Of a DNA stretch of 40,508 nucleotides, positions 24,363 to 32,747 are shown one piece after another (within the stretch, counting starts at the first letter, position 1; every line of letters begins with the position of its first letter). The notes under the pieces are model-generated. The model ran no database searches, was not told where the DNA came from, and worked only from the letters and a program-made list of their open reading frames with translations. This DNA comes from a virus: positions 1 to 40,508 of the IMG/VR virus record IMGVR_UViG_3300008116_007638; one strand, written 5' to 3'. The translations under genes were made by a program, and so were the position numbers.

Positions 24363-25483
24363 TAGATAATATCCCTTTCAAGTTTTCCAAATTCTCTACG
24401 ATACACTGTATTACCTTTGTCGGGACTTTCGTAGATGTAAACGTTTTCGGATTTGTTTTTTATAACCTGTTCTTCAATCCAACTATATGTTTTTTCCATA
24501 CCTTCTCTAAGTGTTAACTTTGATTCCCAACCCACTTTTTCACGGTAAAGTTTGTTATCAGAGTTTCTACCTCTGACACCAAGAGGACATGGGAATCCAT
24601 ATTTATTTACAAATGTTTCACCCTCAATATTTTTGATTTTGATGTCTTTTCCTGATAAATCGATGGCAATTTGTGCAAGTTCGTTGATTGTTACCATTTC
24701 CTCAGAACCTATGTTCACTGGTCCCACAAAATCACTTTCCATTAATCTAAGAACCGCTTCAACACACTCATCAACATAAAGAAATGAACGTGTTTGTTGT
24801 CCATCACCCCAAACCTCTAATTGATATTCGGGTCTTGATTGACCCGGTATTTTGTCCCAATCGTTTACCTCTGCGGCTTTTCTACACATCGCAGCTGGTG
24901 ACTTCTCTTTACCACCCTTCCATGTTCCTTGTGGACCAAATACATTGTGGAATCGGGCAATTCTTACATCCAATCCATAGTTTCTCTTAAATGCCAAAAA
25001 CAATCTTTCTGAAAATAGTTTTTCCCACCCATATTCTGAATCAGGGTTAGCAGGATATGCCGAAGATTCTTCACAATTTGGATTATTGGGGTCCAACTGA
25101 TTATGTTCTGGATACATACAAGCTGAGGAGGAATAGAAAACTTTACCCACTTTCTTTTTTGACGATTCATGACAAACATTCAAATTAATCAATGCTGAAT
25201 TATGCATCACATTTGCATCGTTTTCACCCGTGAAAATATAACCAGCTCCCCCCATGTCTGCGGCCAGTTGATAAAGTTCATCAACACCTTCATCAATAAC
25301 CAATTCCACTAACTTGGGGTCTGTTAAATCACCAACAATAAATTGGTCACAAATTTCTTTTTCATCGAAGTATTCATGTTTTTTCAAATCACAAATACGA
25401 ACGTAATTCCCTTCAGATTTAAGTCTTTTTGCGAGGTGACCACCAATAAATCCGCCACCACCTAATACGATAATTTTTTTCAT
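24362..25483 (-). CDS. GDP-mannose 3,5-epimerase-like NAD-dependent SDR enzyme
   Basis: Extended SDR of 373 residues. I choose the ATG at 25483, which overlaps the upstream stop as ATGA, rather than a TTG at 25495. Nucleotide-binding motif GGGGFIGG is at 8-15; catalytic Tyr151 and Lys155 lie in EYGWEK; SSSACMYP at 118-125 includes the Cys that the plant GDP-mannose 3,5-epimerase uses. Further GME-specific stretches are MGGAGYIF, RFHNVFGPQGTWKGG with EKSPAAMCRKA, GDGQQTRSF, and PVNIGSEEMV. The expected reaction is GDP-mannose to GDP-L-galactose (or GDP-L-gulose). The next upstream gene is a GT11-like transferase, whose donors are chemically close to GDP-L-galactose. Confidence 0.9.
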   Translation of the reverse strand: MKKIIVLGGGGFIGGHLAKRLKSEGNYVRICDLKKHEYFDEKEICDQFIVGDLTDPKLVELVIDEGVDELYQLAADMGGAGYIFTGENDANVMHNSALINLNVCHESSKKKVGKVFYSSSACMYPEHNQLDPNNPNCEESSAYPANPDSEYGWEKLFSERLFLAFKRNYGLDVRIARFHNVFGPQGTWKGGKEKSPAAMCRKAAEVNDWDKIPGQSRPEYQLEVWGDGQQTRSFLYVDECVEAVLRLMESDFVGPVNIGSEEMVTINELAQIAIDLSGKDIKIKNIEGETFVNKYGFPCPLGVRGRNSDNKLYREKVGWESKLTLREGMEKTYSWIEEQVIKNKSENVYIYESPDKGNTVYRREFGKLERDII

Positions 25484-26310
25484 AATAATTTCCAATTTTC
25501 AGGATAAACATTTGATGTATCTAACACCATCGATGGATAAAAATTCTTTGGTGCAATTACGTTGTTTTTTTTGTTTAGAAAAGATGCCCACCATGAGAAA
25601 GTTGAGGCAAATGATGTGATATTATAATCACAAGATTTCATAAGGCTAAAAGTTTCAATATCATTGAATCCCTCTACAAATACAATTCTTTCATCTTTGA
25701 AATGTCTTTTACACCAATCAATGTCACTCTCCAAAACATTCTTTCTTGAACCTCCTGTGAACAATAAGATTGTTGAATCTGTGGGGATTTCCTTAAGTGC
25801 GTTTGTATAATAATTGTAAAGAACTGACCCCTCTGAAAAATCATTGGACCACTGAGTATCAGTTGGGTTTGTACCATCACTTACGTCTCCTCTTCTGACG
25901 TGTAATGAAACTGTGGTACCTAAATTATGTAGGTATTCATCAACTTTATCCTGAATTGAATTAATCATTTCAAATTCTTCGATAAGCAAGTCTCTGATGG
26001 GGGTATAATAATTGGGATGTTGAAAGAATCCCATAAAGTCAGTGTTGTCTTTTACATCAAAAACATCGGTATCAAAAATTCGGAGTTGTTTTTCATGGAA
26101 ATAGTTTTTAATATCTAAATTTCCATAGGTACAGGATGGGAGTTTGAAATTTCCCATGAGGCATTGTTGTCCGTGCCAATTTCTAACATTAATATCTTTT
26201 GGTAATACAATTTCAAATCCTGTTTTATTTTGGACTGACTTCAAAATTGCATATTGAAATAACTGATTTCCTAATCTTCCGTATTCTCCTAAATGACTAA
26301 AACTTATCAT
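25480..26310 (-). CDS. GT11 fucosyltransferase-like (alpha-1,2-fucosyltransferase family)
   Basis: A 276-residue protein. GT11 signatures: GRLGNQLFQYA at 11-21, SLHVRRGD with HVRRGD at 137-142, and the C-terminal NITSFASTFSWWASFL. These bind GDP-sugar donors. The window has no GDP-mannose 4,6-dehydratase or fucose synthase, the GDP-fucose pathway, but does encode a GDP-mannose 3,5-epimerase directly downstream with a 4-nt ATGA overlap. GDP-L-galactose may therefore be the donor, since L-galactose differs from L-fucose only by the 6-hydroxyl. Host-supplied GDP-fucose remains possible. Confidence 0.92.
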   Translation of the reverse strand: MISFSHLGEYGRLGNQLFQYAILKSVQNKTGFEIVLPKDINVRNWHGQQCLMGNFKLPSCTYGNLDIKNYFHEKQLRIFDTDVFDVKDNTDFMGFFQHPNYYTPIRDLLIEEFEMINSIQDKVDEYLHNLGTTVSLHVRRGDVSDGTNPTDTQWSNDFSEGSVLYNYYTNALKEIPTDSTILLFTGGSRKNVLESDIDWCKRHFKDERIVFVEGFNDIETFSLMKSCDYNITSFASTFSWWASFLNKKNNVIAPKNFYPSMVLDTSNVYPENWKLL

Positions 26311-26336
26311 ATTATTTTTTAGAATAATATAATTGT

Positions 26337-27416
26337 TTATGATTTTTGGTAAAGGTCCAAAAACATTTCTTGGTATTTTTGGACGACAGAATCTTTGGAG
26401 TTGAATTTTTTTACTTTATCTAAATCCATTTTTACTGTTCCGTCAAATAAACATTGGATAATTTTTTCCGCAAAATCTTCAGCCCCATCACACAAATACC
26501 CATTTGTTCCATCCTCAATTAAATCTAATGAAATATTAGTTTTTAATGAAACGACTGGTAAATTATTTTTTAAGGATTCTACAACCATCATAGGTCCCGC
26601 ATCGGCAAATGTTGTTTGAGCAAAAACATCAGCAGACTGATAAGCATCAGATAATGATTTTCTATCAGGAAAATAACCCAATTTTTTGTGTTCAAACTTA
26701 GTGTTTAATTCAACAGAATGTCCTGCAGTTAATACCATGATAATATCGTTATCTACTTTTGATTCGAGAATTTGTAAAACCTTTTCAAAAAAATCTAAAC
26801 CTTTCCGTTTCGTTTGAGGTTGAGTGGTTCCCCATAGAATTTTTTTCTTTGCGTTATCTACAAGTTTTTTATTTGTTTCTAAAGTATCAATCTCTTCAAA
26901 TGGTAGAGGGATAACGTAAGATTTCAAATTATTCAAAGGACTCACACTATGAATATTTTGAGAATATGTCGAGTGACATAATATTGTCGCGTTTACATTC
27001 GAAAAAAATTCTTTTCTTTTTTGGATATATGGACCAACAAAGTTTTGTGGGTTCAGTTCAGGATATGAATCCGAATTACCATACACCCAATGAGTCATGG
27101 CTGAGATAATTAATTTACTATTATTTCTTTCAATAATAGGACCTAAAATATCGTAGGTTAAATCTGGTCCTGTCATGATTAAAAAATCATGTTCAGGTAC
27201 TTTATATATAAATTCTGCGGTATTTGTTCTAATAGTAAATTCCCCATGATAGTCCTCGGGGTCAGGTCTAAAAACACTGAAAGAATGTGACCCAACACCT
27301 ATGACTTTAATTTCTAAATTGGGTATCATTTTCAAGGTCTTATATAGAATATAATTCCCACTTGGCGAGCCCCAATAATCAAAAATACCTGATATAAATA
27401 ATATCTTAAATTTCAT
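26337..27416 (-). CDS. Glycosyltransferase, GT4 family
   Basis: A 359-residue GT-B enzyme. N-terminal KILFISGIFDYWGSPSGNYI fits the acceptor-side lobe. The C-terminal donor-binding part shows ILWGTTQPQTKRKGLDFFEK, DVFAQTTFADAGPMMVVESL and NNLPVVSL, where the Glu in VVESL is the conserved GT4 Glu, then IEDGTNGYLCD. No membrane segments. Donor not identifiable. It overlaps the upstream methyltransferase gene by 11 nt and is followed by a 26-nt AT-rich gap before the GT11-like gene. Confidence 0.92.
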   Translation of the reverse strand: MKFKILFISGIFDYWGSPSGNYILYKTLKMIPNLEIKVIGVGSHSFSVFRPDPEDYHGEFTIRTNTAEFIYKVPEHDFLIMTGPDLTYDILGPIIERNNSKLIISAMTHWVYGNSDSYPELNPQNFVGPYIQKRKEFFSNVNATILCHSTYSQNIHSVSPLNNLKSYVIPLPFEEIDTLETNKKLVDNAKKKILWGTTQPQTKRKGLDFFEKVLQILESKVDNDIIMVLTAGHSVELNTKFEHKKLGYFPDRKSLSDAYQSADVFAQTTFADAGPMMVVESLKNNLPVVSLKTNISLDLIEDGTNGYLCDGAEDFAEKIIQCLFDGTVKMDLDKVKKFNSKDSVVQKYQEMFLDLYQKS

Positions 27417-28053
27417 TTCCTAATCGATAAAAATATGCGAGATTTCCCTCAGTTTTTTGACCTATTGAATCGTAAAAATAAAACTCGGGTAGTCCCAAAA
27501 TGGGTTCGAAAGGTTCTAAATCCATGTTTATATTTCTAGAGTTTAATCCATCAGCCGTAAACTCAACATTTTGTGAAATCGTATTATTGGAGTTTATTAT
27601 AAGATATTTTCCAACCCTTTTAATTTCATTGAGGACATCGATAATGTATCCATTGGACAGATGTTCAAAAGTTTGTCTACAAATTACCAAATCAATTGAA
27701 TCGTTCGGTTTGGACTTCAACTCAGATAACATGTCGTTACAAACAAAATTGATGTTTTCTGCCGAAAATTTTTCAGTGTTTACATCAATAATTTCTTGAA
27801 CTACATCAACACCCAAGTAATTGGGTAGTATATCTTTTATAGAACGCATCCAATTCCAATCACCACATGAACAATCAAAAATAGTTTCTACTTCAAAATC
27901 CGAAATCGTGATTTCTAAAGTGTTCTTAAAATTTTCCGCGTAAGAAAGGGATGAACCTCCACCAGATTTTGATTCACCCCTTGCTCCACGCCATAAATCT
28001 CCCGTATAGGTGGGAGTAAATAATTTTTGATATTCTTCAAATGAAGGACACAT
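27406..28053 (-). CDS. SAM-dependent methyltransferase (class I)
   Basis: A 215-residue protein. Motif I IFDCSCGDWNW at 58-68, GVDVVQE (motif II acidic at Asp83), and DLVICRQTFEHL (motif IV) support a class I methyltransferase of the sugar/small-molecule type. In this context it may methylate a glycan hydroxyl or an amino sugar, but phage methyltransferases also act on DNA or protein; no target-recognition or DPPY motif for DNA N6-adenine methylation is visible. It starts 1 nt after the aminotransferase stop. Confidence 0.88.
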   Translation of the reverse strand: MCPSFEEYQKLFTPTYTGDLWRGARGESKSGGGSSLSYAENFKNTLEITISDFEVETIFDCSCGDWNWMRSIKDILPNYLGVDVVQEIIDVNTEKFSAENINFVCNDMLSELKSKPNDSIDLVICRQTFEHLSNGYIIDVLNEIKRVGKYLIINSNNTISQNVEFTADGLNSRNINMDLEPFEPILGLPEFYFYDSIGQKTEGNLAYFYRLGNEI

Positions 28054-28054
28054 T

Positions 28055-28693
28055 TTAGATTTTTTTACAGTTTTTGAATACTGTGAAATCAGTCAAATCT
28101 CTATATCCATTATGTTCATCTAAATCAGGAACATTCATGGGGTAATTTTGCATAAGTGCCAATCCGTGTGATGCTTGTTGAGGGGTCATATACATGTTCC
28201 AACCAAGCATTTTGATGTCATCTTCGTGATATAAAACCTCGTTTCTACCTTCATAACGAGCTTGTTTGAACCATTTAACAGCATCTTCACTGTCTGTAAG
28301 AATCATACCACCCTTACCTATTTTGAGGTGTTTTTTTATGTGAAATGATAAACACATAAAACTACCAGGGATATACATATCCGAGGTAAATCTTTTAGCC
28401 GAATCATAGATTGGGTAGGGTTTAAGTTGATATATACCTTGCCAATTGTTTGTCTCTTCTGAAGTGTCAAAAATCACTTCTCCACCTGAGTGGATAATTG
28501 ATTGTGGAACAGATAAGTAAGTTTTAGATGGAATAGTTACTTGTTGTACTTCCAAATACTTACACACTAAAAATAATGCGTTGGTACAGTTATCGACTGA
28601 TATTGCGTAAGGAGCTCCTGTGTAGTCAGCAACTTCTTCTTCAAATTGTTTTACAATTTTATATGGGTTTGTTTTGGGTTTTCTAAGATTCAT
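28055..28693 (-). CDS. Short DegT/DnrJ/EryC1-type sugar aminotransferase
   Basis: PLP-dependent aminotransferase family for nucleotide-linked keto sugars. At 212 residues it is far shorter than usual (about 370): the N-terminal PLP domain is recognisable but the C-terminal small domain is mostly missing. Landmarks: DNCTNALFL (phosphate-binding turn), YDSAKRF around 97-102 (Asp of the PLP pyridine), and SFHIKKHLKIGKGG with presumed Schiff-base Lys121. No frameshift remnant is visible, and the gene is flanked by a 4-nt overlap with GNAT and a 1-nt gap to the methyltransferase. It could be a minimal active enzyme or a degenerate one. Confidence 0.85.
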   Translation of the reverse strand: MNLRKPKTNPYKIVKQFEEEVADYTGAPYAISVDNCTNALFLVCKYLEVQQVTIPSKTYLSVPQSIIHSGGEVIFDTSEETNNWQGIYQLKPYPIYDSAKRFTSDMYIPGSFMCLSFHIKKHLKIGKGGMILTDSEDAVKWFKQARYEGRNEVLYHEDDIKMLGWNMYMTPQQASHGLALMQNYPMNVPDLDEHNGYRDLTDFTVFKNCKKI

Positions 28694-29100
28694 AAAGAAA
28701 AATATAAAAAGTTTTCATCTTGTTTGTATAGTTTGAATCCACAAGACTCAAACACTTTTTTACTGGCAACATTATCTACCATAACTTTTGCTAAAACATC
28801 TCTATTTTGTTCAACAAGTTTAGATATCATAAATTTACCAATACCTTGTCCATGGTAGTTTGGATTCACAGCAAATCTGATGTCTTTGTCTACAACACCT
28901 ACAAATCCAACAGGTTCTCCGTTTCTCAAACAAATTTGATAGTCGTTACCAAATTTATCCATGTAATTTTTTTGTTGTTCAGGAGTAATAGATACCTGTT
29001 CAACAAACCCGTGTAAATTCTTAGGGTCAGTTCTGAGTTCTCTGATAACTTCATAATACTCAGGTGCATTCAATACTAATTCTAAATTTACCATATACAA
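28690..29100 (-). CDS. GNAT-family N-acetyltransferase
   Basis: A 136-residue protein. The acetyl-CoA-binding motif A appears as NPNYHGQGIGKFMISKL (core HGQGIGK at 83-89), with MVDNVASKKVFESCGFKLYK as motif B. The alternative ATG at 29094 would shorten the overlap with the upstream gene from 13 to 7 nt. It is coupled by a 4-nt ATGA overlap to the DegT aminotransferase; such pairs normally make N-acetylated amino sugars. Acetylation of a protein substrate is an alternative. Confidence 0.9.
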   Translation of the reverse strand: MYMVNLELVLNAPEYYEVIRELRTDPKNLHGFVEQVSITPEQQKNYMDKFGNDYQICLRNGEPVGFVGVVDKDIRFAVNPNYHGQGIGKFMISKLVEQNRDVLAKVMVDNVASKKVFESCGFKLYKQDENFLYFSL

Positions 29101-29873
29101 TTCTTTTCTAGATAAAACCTACCTTGTTTCATCCAATACTCTTTTAGGTATTCTCTACTTCCTTTCCATCCTTCCATTTTCATAATTGGATTTAGTGTAC
29201 TTCCCATATCTAAATAGGTGTTGTTGGGAAACTCACGAAATAACTGATGGATTATTAAATTTGACAAGCTGGCGGCGGAAACCAAAACCAAATGGTCTCG
29301 AATGTCATTTTCTGAAATATACTTTTTCAAATCATCGATGATTGAGACATCGTTGATAAAACAATTAGTACCAACTCTGAAATCTTTTACGATATCAAAA
29401 CCTAATTGAGATATATCGGCGGATTTATTTACAACGATTATTACTTTTTTTGTTTTGAACAATGGTACAATTCGTTCTAAATATTTTTCATAGTTTCCGT
29501 TAACAAACAAGTTTGACCAAGTCATGTATTCACTATCACCACCTGCCATTTCCATTTGAAAATCAAAATCAGATTGTGATACACAACATCTACAGGATAT
29601 ACCTTTGAAATAATTTTCTTGTTGGTGTTGGAGAGAGTCAATTAACATCTGCCTATTTTCTGAATGGGTTTCAGGATGAAACTTTTTTTGTTCTTCCTCA
29701 TTGTATCGACCCATACCTAAATTGTTGCCAATGATATAGTGATTTTCATTCAGTTCCAATCGTTTGTTTTGTAGAATAAACAATTCTCCATCAGAAAATC
29801 TTGTGAATGCAAAATTCTCACCATTCGATAATTTTTCTCGAAATAATTCTAAATGTCCTTCAAACGTTTTCAT
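29088..29873 (-). CDS. GT-D (DUF1792)-type glycosyltransferase
   Basis: A 261-residue protein. FAFTRFSDGEL at 21-31 contains the DxE motif (Asp-Gly-Glu) characteristic of the GT-D fold; LVLVSAASLSNLIIHQLF and the C-terminal TYLDMGSTLNPIM also fit. The founding member, dGT1 of Streptococcus, adds a sugar during O-glycosylation of a serine-rich repeat adhesin. That precedent is relevant because this window also encodes a Thr/Pro-rich repeat protein. The ATG overlaps the upstream GT2 stop by 4 nt. The family call is from motif memory and fairly strong. Confidence 0.8.
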   Translation of the reverse strand: MKTFEGHLELFREKLSNGENFAFTRFSDGELFILQNKRLELNENHYIIGNNLGMGRYNEEEQKKFHPETHSENRQMLIDSLQHQQENYFKGISCRCCVSQSDFDFQMEMAGGDSEYMTWSNLFVNGNYEKYLERIVPLFKTKKVIIVVNKSADISQLGFDIVKDFRVGTNCFINDVSIIDDLKKYISENDIRDHLVLVSAASLSNLIIHQLFREFPNNTYLDMGSTLNPIMKMEGWKGSREYLKEYWMKQGRFYLEKNCIW

Positions 29874-30598
29874 CTATTTTTCATCAATTGGAATCCTTTA
29901 TTAATATAATTGACAAAAGTATCGGACATAATTTTCAAATTGTCAAAGTTCATCGATATAGCTGCAGAATCTTGTCCGATGGACCATGCAGTCATTGGAA
30001 TACTTCCCCATTTATCAACTTGGTTTTTGGGGTGTGGAGGAACAAAAGTTTTTTTACCAAGGTACTTTTGTAAAGTGTATGAAAAATGCATGTCTTCACC
30101 AACTAAAGTCGATTGTTCAATCGAGGGTAATTCTCTCCAAAAAGTTGATAACCACTCTCGTCTAAAAAACCATGCGTGACCAACAATATCCACTTCTTCA
30201 ACCTGTTCGTTCGGTTGTGCCCAACCATGTCTGACATGAGGTTGATAACCTGTCTCAGATAAAAATTTGACACCAATAGTCCCAAGTAATCCATCGTGAG
30301 TTTTAATAGTTTCCAAACAATTTTCTAACCACTTAGGACCAGGGATTGTATCGTCATCAAAAACACAAATGTACTCGGTCTTAGCATTTAGTGCAAAGGC
30401 AAATCGAGCCCAAACTCCTAAATTCTTATTACAAGAAGCGTGAGTAGTCTGTGAGGTCAATTCTGATTTGAAATCTTCTCCAAAGTTTTGCCACAAAAGA
30501 ATTTCATCAGGTTGAACTGTTTGACGTTTTATAGCATCAAGTTGTGTCTTCAAGTGAGCACCTCTTTTATATCCATTTAAGACCACTGTAACACTCAT
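29870..30598 (-). CDS. Glycosyltransferase, GT2 (GT-A fold)
   Basis: A 242-residue protein. N-terminal VTVVLNGYKRGAHLKTQLDA starts a typical GT-A domain; YICVFDDDTIPGPKWLE includes the DxD motif (Asp81-83); VGEDMHFSYTLQKYLG fits the catalytic ED segment. Soluble, no membrane helices. It is coupled by 4-nt overlaps both to WecB upstream and GT-D downstream. Donor unknown; UDP-ManNAc or UDP-ManNAcA are candidates by neighbourhood only. Confidence 0.93.
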   Translation of the reverse strand: MSVTVVLNGYKRGAHLKTQLDAIKRQTVQPDEILLWQNFGEDFKSELTSQTTHASCNKNLGVWARFAFALNAKTEYICVFDDDTIPGPKWLENCLETIKTHDGLLGTIGVKFLSETGYQPHVRHGWAQPNEQVEEVDIVGHAWFFRREWLSTFWRELPSIEQSTLVGEDMHFSYTLQKYLGKKTFVPPHPKNQVDKWGSIPMTAWSIGQDSAAISMNFDNLKIMSDTFVNYINKGFQLMKNR

Positions 30599-31578
30599 AG
30601 TTGTTCTAATATTTTAATAATTTTTTCTGATGAAAATCCGTCACCATACGGGCATTCATAATCTACTTTATAATCATAAATTAGCCTGTCAAATAATAAA
30701 CTTAATTCATTGTGGGTTGGACACAAATAGGAATGAATATTCAATGACTCAGTTCGTTCAGTAACTTTACGACAAACAATTACTTTTTTGTTAAAAAAAG
30801 ACGCTTCTTCCTGAACCCCACCACTATCAGAAATTAATAATTTACATCGTTTCATTGTTTCGATAAATTGGTCATGGTTCATGGGTTCAACAACCTCTAC
30901 ATTTTGTAAAAGGTGTTTGTGTTTTTTTACCATTGGATTTGGATGAATTGGTAAAATAAAACGAAGTTCAGGGTATCGACTGGCAATTGAATCAATTTCT
31001 TTGAACCAATTTCCCATTTCTTCATGGTTTTCGCGTCTGTGTAGGGTTACTAAAACTATATTATCGTAACTCAGATTTTCCTTGTCTAAATTATCCAATA
31101 CGGTATTACCGACAATATAAATTTCTCCACCCACTTTTTCATCATGTAAATTATTTGCATTTGTGACTGTAGGACATAGGTGAATATCGGCAATTCTACT
31201 CACAAATTGTCTGTAAGACTCTTCAGGATATGGATTCATTTTATCATAGGTTCTGAGACCGGCTTCTAAATGAATAACTTTGATACCTCTATGGAAAGCG
31301 GCCAATGCAAGGGCAAAGGCCGATGCGGTATCTCCTTGTACTAAAACATAATCAATCCCTTGTAAACACTCATTAATTCCGTCAGAAAGTATTGATGATA
31401 CAATTGTGTCAAGTCTGTTGAGTCCGTTCTCAATATCAAGTTTGAAGTCAAAATCTCCCAAAACAATATCTTTGTGTTGGGCGGTATATAAAACTTTGTG
31501 AGGAATATTATTAGAAAGAGATATCAATTTTTTTATTTTGATATACTCGGGTCTCGTACCGTAACAATATAAAATCAT
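30595..31578 (-). CDS. wecB: UDP-N-acetylglucosamine 2-epimerase
   Basis: Converts UDP-GlcNAc to UDP-ManNAc. In 327 residues, diagnostic motifs are GTRPE at 7-11, QGDT at 81-84, HLEAGLRT at 103-110, YPEE, VTLHRRENH, ISDSGGVQEEA and the RxxTERxE-like stretch RKVTERTES. Slightly shorter than typical WecB (about 370). The dehydrogenase gene directly upstream (2-nt gap) matches the next pathway step, so the two likely produce UDP-ManNAcA. A cytoplasmic enzyme. Confidence 0.96.
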   Translation of the reverse strand: MILYCYGTRPEYIKIKKLISLSNNIPHKVLYTAQHKDIVLGDFDFKLDIENGLNRLDTIVSSILSDGINECLQGIDYVLVQGDTASAFALALAAFHRGIKVIHLEAGLRTYDKMNPYPEESYRQFVSRIADIHLCPTVTNANNLHDEKVGGEIYIVGNTVLDNLDKENLSYDNIVLVTLHRRENHEEMGNWFKEIDSIASRYPELRFILPIHPNPMVKKHKHLLQNVEVVEPMNHDQFIETMKRCKLLISDSGGVQEEASFFNKKVIVCRKVTERTESLNIHSYLCPTHNELSLLFDRLIYDYKVDYECPYGDGFSSEKIIKILEQL

Positions 31579-31580
31579 AA

Positions 31581-32747
31581 TCAGAAATGAATTGGTATTC
31601 CTTCGGGTTTAGACCCTTCAGTGTAAAATTTAACCCTATTACCGAAATCATTTGATAATTCCGACAAAAGTTTTCTGTCATTCAAAATGTAATCACACTC
31701 AATGATATTAACAGAATACCCGTCATTTAATAAGTCATACATTAATCTCAATTGTTGTGATTCAACCAACATATCAGTTCCCTTTTTATAGGTTATATGA
31801 TTCATAACAAATGGTACATTTTTGTCGGGATTAATTGTTTCCCAATGGTTTCTCAAGAATTGTGAGTGACTTTCATTGAAATCATCAACTGCGTATGGAA
31901 GATTTACTTTGAGTCCTAAAGCTGATGCAAAGTGACCTAAAGCTCTATTATCTCGTGGTAAACATGGTCCACCAAATCCAAAACCATAATTCAAATATTT
32001 GGAACCAACTCTAGAATCATTACCTATTGAATGTAATACCAACTTAATTTCATCAGACAAACCAGCGCTTGTTAGAATTTCACCAATCAAATTGGCATAA
32101 CTAATTTTGGTGGTTAGAAAACAATTTATTGATATTTTTGTAACTTCCGCAGCCATTGACGACATTGAATTAATCTTAACAGGTATTGTTTGAATTTTAG
32201 AATATATCTTAGAGAGGGTATTCACACTATTTTGATTAGTTGACCCAATCAAAACCATATCGGCCTGTTCCAAACCTTTGATAATTTCACCTTGAGCTAT
32301 GAATTCTGGATTGTAACAAACATCAATATTCATTGGATTCAAAATATCCATAATTTTTCTTGTATCACCAGGATTGGTTGTGCACCCAATAACAAATATT
32401 TTTCCAAAAACAGGTATTTCGTTTTCAAATGCCCAACCCCAATCATGCACAACATCCATTAAATACGTAATGTCGTATTCACCAGTTGGTTTAGAAGGAG
32501 TTGATACAAAGGTGTAAACAACATCACATTGTTCAATGACCTTCACATTATCTGTTGTTGCAGAAAATTTTGTGGTTTTTTGGAGTAACTCCAACACACC
32601 AGGTTCATTGGTCTGAATTAATTTTTTATTCAAACCATCGATGTAATCTTGTCTTACGTCTGAAACTAATACATCAAACCCTGCTTGTTCACAGAGTAGT
32701 GCAAAAGTTATCCCTAATCGTCCAGCACCAATAACTCCTATTTTCAT
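31581..32747 (-). CDS. wecC: UDP-ManNAc (or UDP-glucose type) 6-dehydrogenase
   Basis: NAD-dependent nucleotide-sugar dehydrogenase, 388 residues. Rossmann motif GAGRLG at 7-12; CTTNPGDT; MAAEVTKISINCFLTTKISY with catalytic Lys204 and Asn208; GFGFGGPCLPRDN with the nucleophilic Cys262. The position next to WecB suggests UDP-ManNAc as substrate; the general UDP-glucose/GDP-mannose dehydrogenase family cannot be narrowed further by eye. Each turnover consumes two NAD+, and the gene immediately upstream is an NAD synthetase with a 4-nt overlap. Confidence 0.9.
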   Translation of the reverse strand: MKIGVIGAGRLGITFALLCEQAGFDVLVSDVRQDYIDGLNKKLIQTNEPGVLELLQKTTKFSATTDNVKVIEQCDVVYTFVSTPSKPTGEYDITYLMDVVHDWGWAFENEIPVFGKIFVIGCTTNPGDTRKIMDILNPMNIDVCYNPEFIAQGEIIKGLEQADMVLIGSTNQNSVNTLSKIYSKIQTIPVKINSMSSMAAEVTKISINCFLTTKISYANLIGEILTSAGLSDEIKLVLHSIGNDSRVGSKYLNYGFGFGGPCLPRDNRALGHFASALGLKVNLPYAVDDFNESHSQFLRNHWETINPDKNVPFVMNHITYKKGTDMLVESQQLRLMYDLLNDGYSVNIIECDYILNDRKLLSELSNDFGNRVKFYTEGSKPEGIPIHF

